Shown here: in pieces, positions 5,611 to 7,108 of the stretch
How positions within the stretch are numbered: the stretch's first letter is position 1
Layout of the letters: each line of letters begins with the position of its first letter
DNA from: JARRRL01 sp037380725
GTDB lineage: Bacteria; Pseudomonadota; Gammaproteobacteria; Pseudomonadales; JANQJO01
Length of the DNA: 7,108 nt
Direction: 5' to 3'
Assembly: GCA_037380725.1 (NCBI GenBank)
Contig: JARRRL010000128.1
Span: 1-7,108 of the forward strand
Position numbers and translations under genes: made by a program
Notes under the pieces: model-generated
Database searches by the model: none
What the model saw: only the letters and a program-made list of their open reading frames with translations
Told to the model about the DNA's origin: nothing

Positions 5611-7108
5611 CGCCTGCTTTGACAACGAGTTTCATAATACCACACAAGGGCAGATTGGAATTACTGCACCAGACCGTGGCTTCCATTCATGCCCAAACGC
5701 GTTACGATTGGATTGAGTCCATTGTCGTAGTCACAATGAATACAGACCCGATATGCTTTGAAAATGATGATAAAGTTATCGTTTTGACGATACCCGATGC
5801 GCCCAGTATTTCGTATCAGCGAAATCAGGGTGCCGCCAAGAGCTCGGCGTCTTATTTGGCTTTTCTGGATGCTGACATTGAGTTGGCACCCGAATGGTTG
5901 GAAACTTGCCATCGCTTATTGGCCGAGCGCCCAGTACGACACATGGTCAGCGCTATGCAGCGATGTAAGCATGATGATAACCCCATTGAGCGAGTTCGGT
6001 CTGCACTGAGTAATGCCGCGTTGGATGTAAATGTATCTTTTTTACCTGGGCGAAATTTGTTGCTCAGTCGTGACGATTTTTTTGAAGCCGGCGCCTTTCC
6101 CGAACATTTAAAGACATGCGAAGATTATTATTTCACAGAGCGCGTTAGTGCGCGTGGTGAGTTGTTTTACACCAGTAAAACGTGGTACTACCATTTGGGA
6201 GAAGACGCCAGTTATTGGGAAACTTTTTCAAAAGAACGTTGGCGCTCGGAATACAATCTGCTCTCCGTTCGTGGCCGATCGGTTCCTGTTGCTGAGTGGC
6301 CGAGTCTCTTGCTGCCTTTTTGGTTTGTGCTCTCCGCTGTACTTGGCATAATCGGTCTGCTGATTGCCAATGAAGATATTACTAATATCGCTTTGCTGGC
6401 TGCAATCGCTCCCCTCATTGTGTACAGCATCCGATTGTACGCTAAAAACACAGGTACCTTGCGTCTATGGGACATCGTCAAGTTTTACGCGGCTTATTTC
6501 CCGGGCCGCGCATTAGGTACGACGATCGGTATTAAAAAGGCAATCTCTTCAATAAAAGATTCGAAAATACAGCAAATTCGATGTACACAGCAATCCAAAA
6601 ATGAGTGTAAAAAAAGTGGAACACCTTTAAAAAGGCCTTTGCGGGTTATGGAATTTATCTGCCCTACTGGTTATTACGGTGCAGAAAGATGGGTCATTGC
6701 TTTAGCTAAAAATATGGATCGTACTCACGTGCTCTGTGAGTTGGTGGTTACGCATGAATGTGCTGAACCACTGGAAGTCAGTAAACAGTTCGAAGCGCTT
6801 GGTCTACCGTGCCACGCTATTCCTTTACGAAATCGGTTTGATTTGAGTGCCATTTATACATTGAGTCAGTTGCTGAAAAAACGCCAAATCGATGTGTTGC
6901 ACACACACGGTTATAAATCGGATATTTTAGGTGTCATAGCTGCAAAATACGCCGGCATCCCTGCTGTGTGCACACCACACGGATTCGAAAATGCAGAAGA
7001 CTGGAAATTGCGCGCTTACCTTTGGCTCGGTGGGCTCAGCTTTCGATTCTTTAATGTCTTATCACCGTTATCGCCACAAATTTCACATGACCTCACGAAA
7101 ACGTATCG
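5607..7108 (+). CDS. GT2 - membrane hairpin - GT4 bifunctional glycosyltransferase, 3' partial
   Basis: The frame runs from ATG 5607 to the window end without a stop: 500 codons plus two bases. The ATG overlaps the previous stop as ATGA, with a weak GGA at 5597-5599. Residues 7-220 form a GT2 (GT-A fold) domain: SFIIPHKGR near the start, then SYQRNQGAA, FLDADIEL with the DxD-like DAD at 88-90, and CEDYYFTERV with acidic residues 172-173. The strand that usually ends in an Asp-Asp-Gly-Ser-type motif reads IVVVTMNTD, which is atypical. Two hydrophobic stretches (about 232-254 and 258-277) form a membrane hairpin. A basic linker of about 40 residues leads to a GT4 (GT-B fold) N-terminal domain from about 346: MEFICPTGYYGAERW, HTHGYKSDILG (432-442) and VCTPHGFENAED. 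The GT4 catalytic and nucleotide-binding C-terminal half lies beyond the window. It probably adds two sugars in EPS repeat-unit assembly on the cytoplasmic face. Donor and acceptor are unknown. Confidence 0.87.
   Translation, partial: MTPALTTSFIIPHKGRLELLHQTVASIHAQTRYDWIESIVVVTMNTDPICFENDDKVIVLTIPDAPSISYQRNQGAAKSSASYLAFLDADIELAPEWLETCHRLLAERPVRHMVSAMQRCKHDDNPIERVRSALSNAALDVNVSFLPGRNLLLSRDDFFEAGAFPEHLKTCEDYYFTERVSARGELFYTSKTWYYHLGEDASYWETFSKERWRSEYNLLSVRGRSVPVAEWPSLLLPFWFVLSAVLGIIGLLIANEDITNIALLAAIAPLIVYSIRLYAKNTGTLRLWDIVKFYAAYFPGRALGTTIGIKKAISSIKDSKIQQIRCTQQSKNECKKSGTPLKRPLRVMEFICPTGYYGAERWVIALAKNMDRTHVLCELVVTHECAEPLEVSKQFEALGLPCHAIPLRNRFDLSAIYTLSQLLKKRQIDVLHTHGYKSDILGVIAAKYAGIPAVCTPHGFENAEDWKLRAYLWLGGLSFRFFNVLSPLSPQISHDLTKTY
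6300..6437 (+). other. Predicted two-helix membrane hairpin inside the glycosyltransferase
   Basis: Residues 232-277 hold two hydrophobic stretches, one beginning SLLLPFWFVLSAVLG and the other ALLAAIAPLIVYS, separated by a short polar turn containing NEDITN. A hairpin would leave both the GT2 and the GT4 domains on the cytoplasmic side, where nucleotide-sugar donors are found. The topology is inferred from hydrophobicity by eye. Confidence 0.6.
6609..6615 (+). repeat. A7 homopolymer at the GT2-GT4 junction
   Basis: Seven consecutive A bases lie in the linker between the two glycosyltransferase domains, in an AT-rich, lysine-coding stretch. With one A fewer, the GT2 frame would end at TAA (6628-6630 in present numbering) after about 340 residues. 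With one A more, ATG at 6601 would enter the GT4 frame. The tract is therefore a point where slippage, mutation or a sequencing error would decide whether there are one or two proteins. Confidence 0.7.

Noticed and set aside
5661..6481. Small frames on both strands within the GT2 region (5661-5912, 5797-6009, 6148-6351, 6212-6481)
   Set aside because: The GT2 frame from ATG 5607 is continuous and has recognisable motifs, so these are shadows.
6648..7108. GT4 as a separate gene starting at ATG 6648
   Set aside because: This start would cut into the first strand of the GT4 domain, and the upstream frame is open all the way from the GT2 domain. Kept only as the alternative if the A7 tract length is wrong.

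Overview
This window is part of an exopolysaccharide (EPS) / exosortase gene cluster from a Gram-negative bacterium, most likely a proteobacterium. A gammaproteobacterium is plausible from the mid-range base composition and gene set, but the sequence does not fix the taxon. All four genes lie on the + strand. The first is cut by the left edge and the last by the right edge.

Layout: (1) 1-1206, UDP-glucose 6-dehydrogenase lacking its N-terminus, which supplies UDP-glucuronate. (2) 1207-1316, a 110-base gap with nested inverted repeats. (3) 1317-2810, an exosortase with a fused EpsI-type C-terminal domain, starting at TTG. (4) 2818-5610, a 930-residue protein that looks like the PcRGLX/YetA family (RIFT-barrel, beta-sandwich, alpha/alpha-toroid; a polysaccharide-lyase-type fold) and has no signal peptide. 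(5) 5607-7108 and beyond, one long open frame joining a GT2 glycosyltransferase, a two-helix membrane hairpin and the start of a GT4 glycosyltransferase. This gene has no stop codon inside the window.

The last three genes are tightly coupled. The exosortase stop codon is part of the ribosome binding site of the lyase-like gene, and the lyase-like gene overlaps the glycosyltransferase by ATGA. My reading is that the cluster makes a surface polysaccharide that probably contains uronic acid. The dehydrogenase would make the nucleotide sugar, the two-domain glycosyltransferase would add sugars at the inner membrane, and the exosortase would process C-terminally tagged (PEP-CTERM-type) proteins that often accompany such polysaccharides. 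No PEP-CTERM substrate, flippase or chain-length regulator is visible here.

The two most unusual points are the PcRGLX/YetA-like protein placed inside an exosortase/EPS operon without an export signal, and the GT2-GT4 fusion. A run of seven A bases lies at the fusion junction, and a one-base change there would split it into two proteins.
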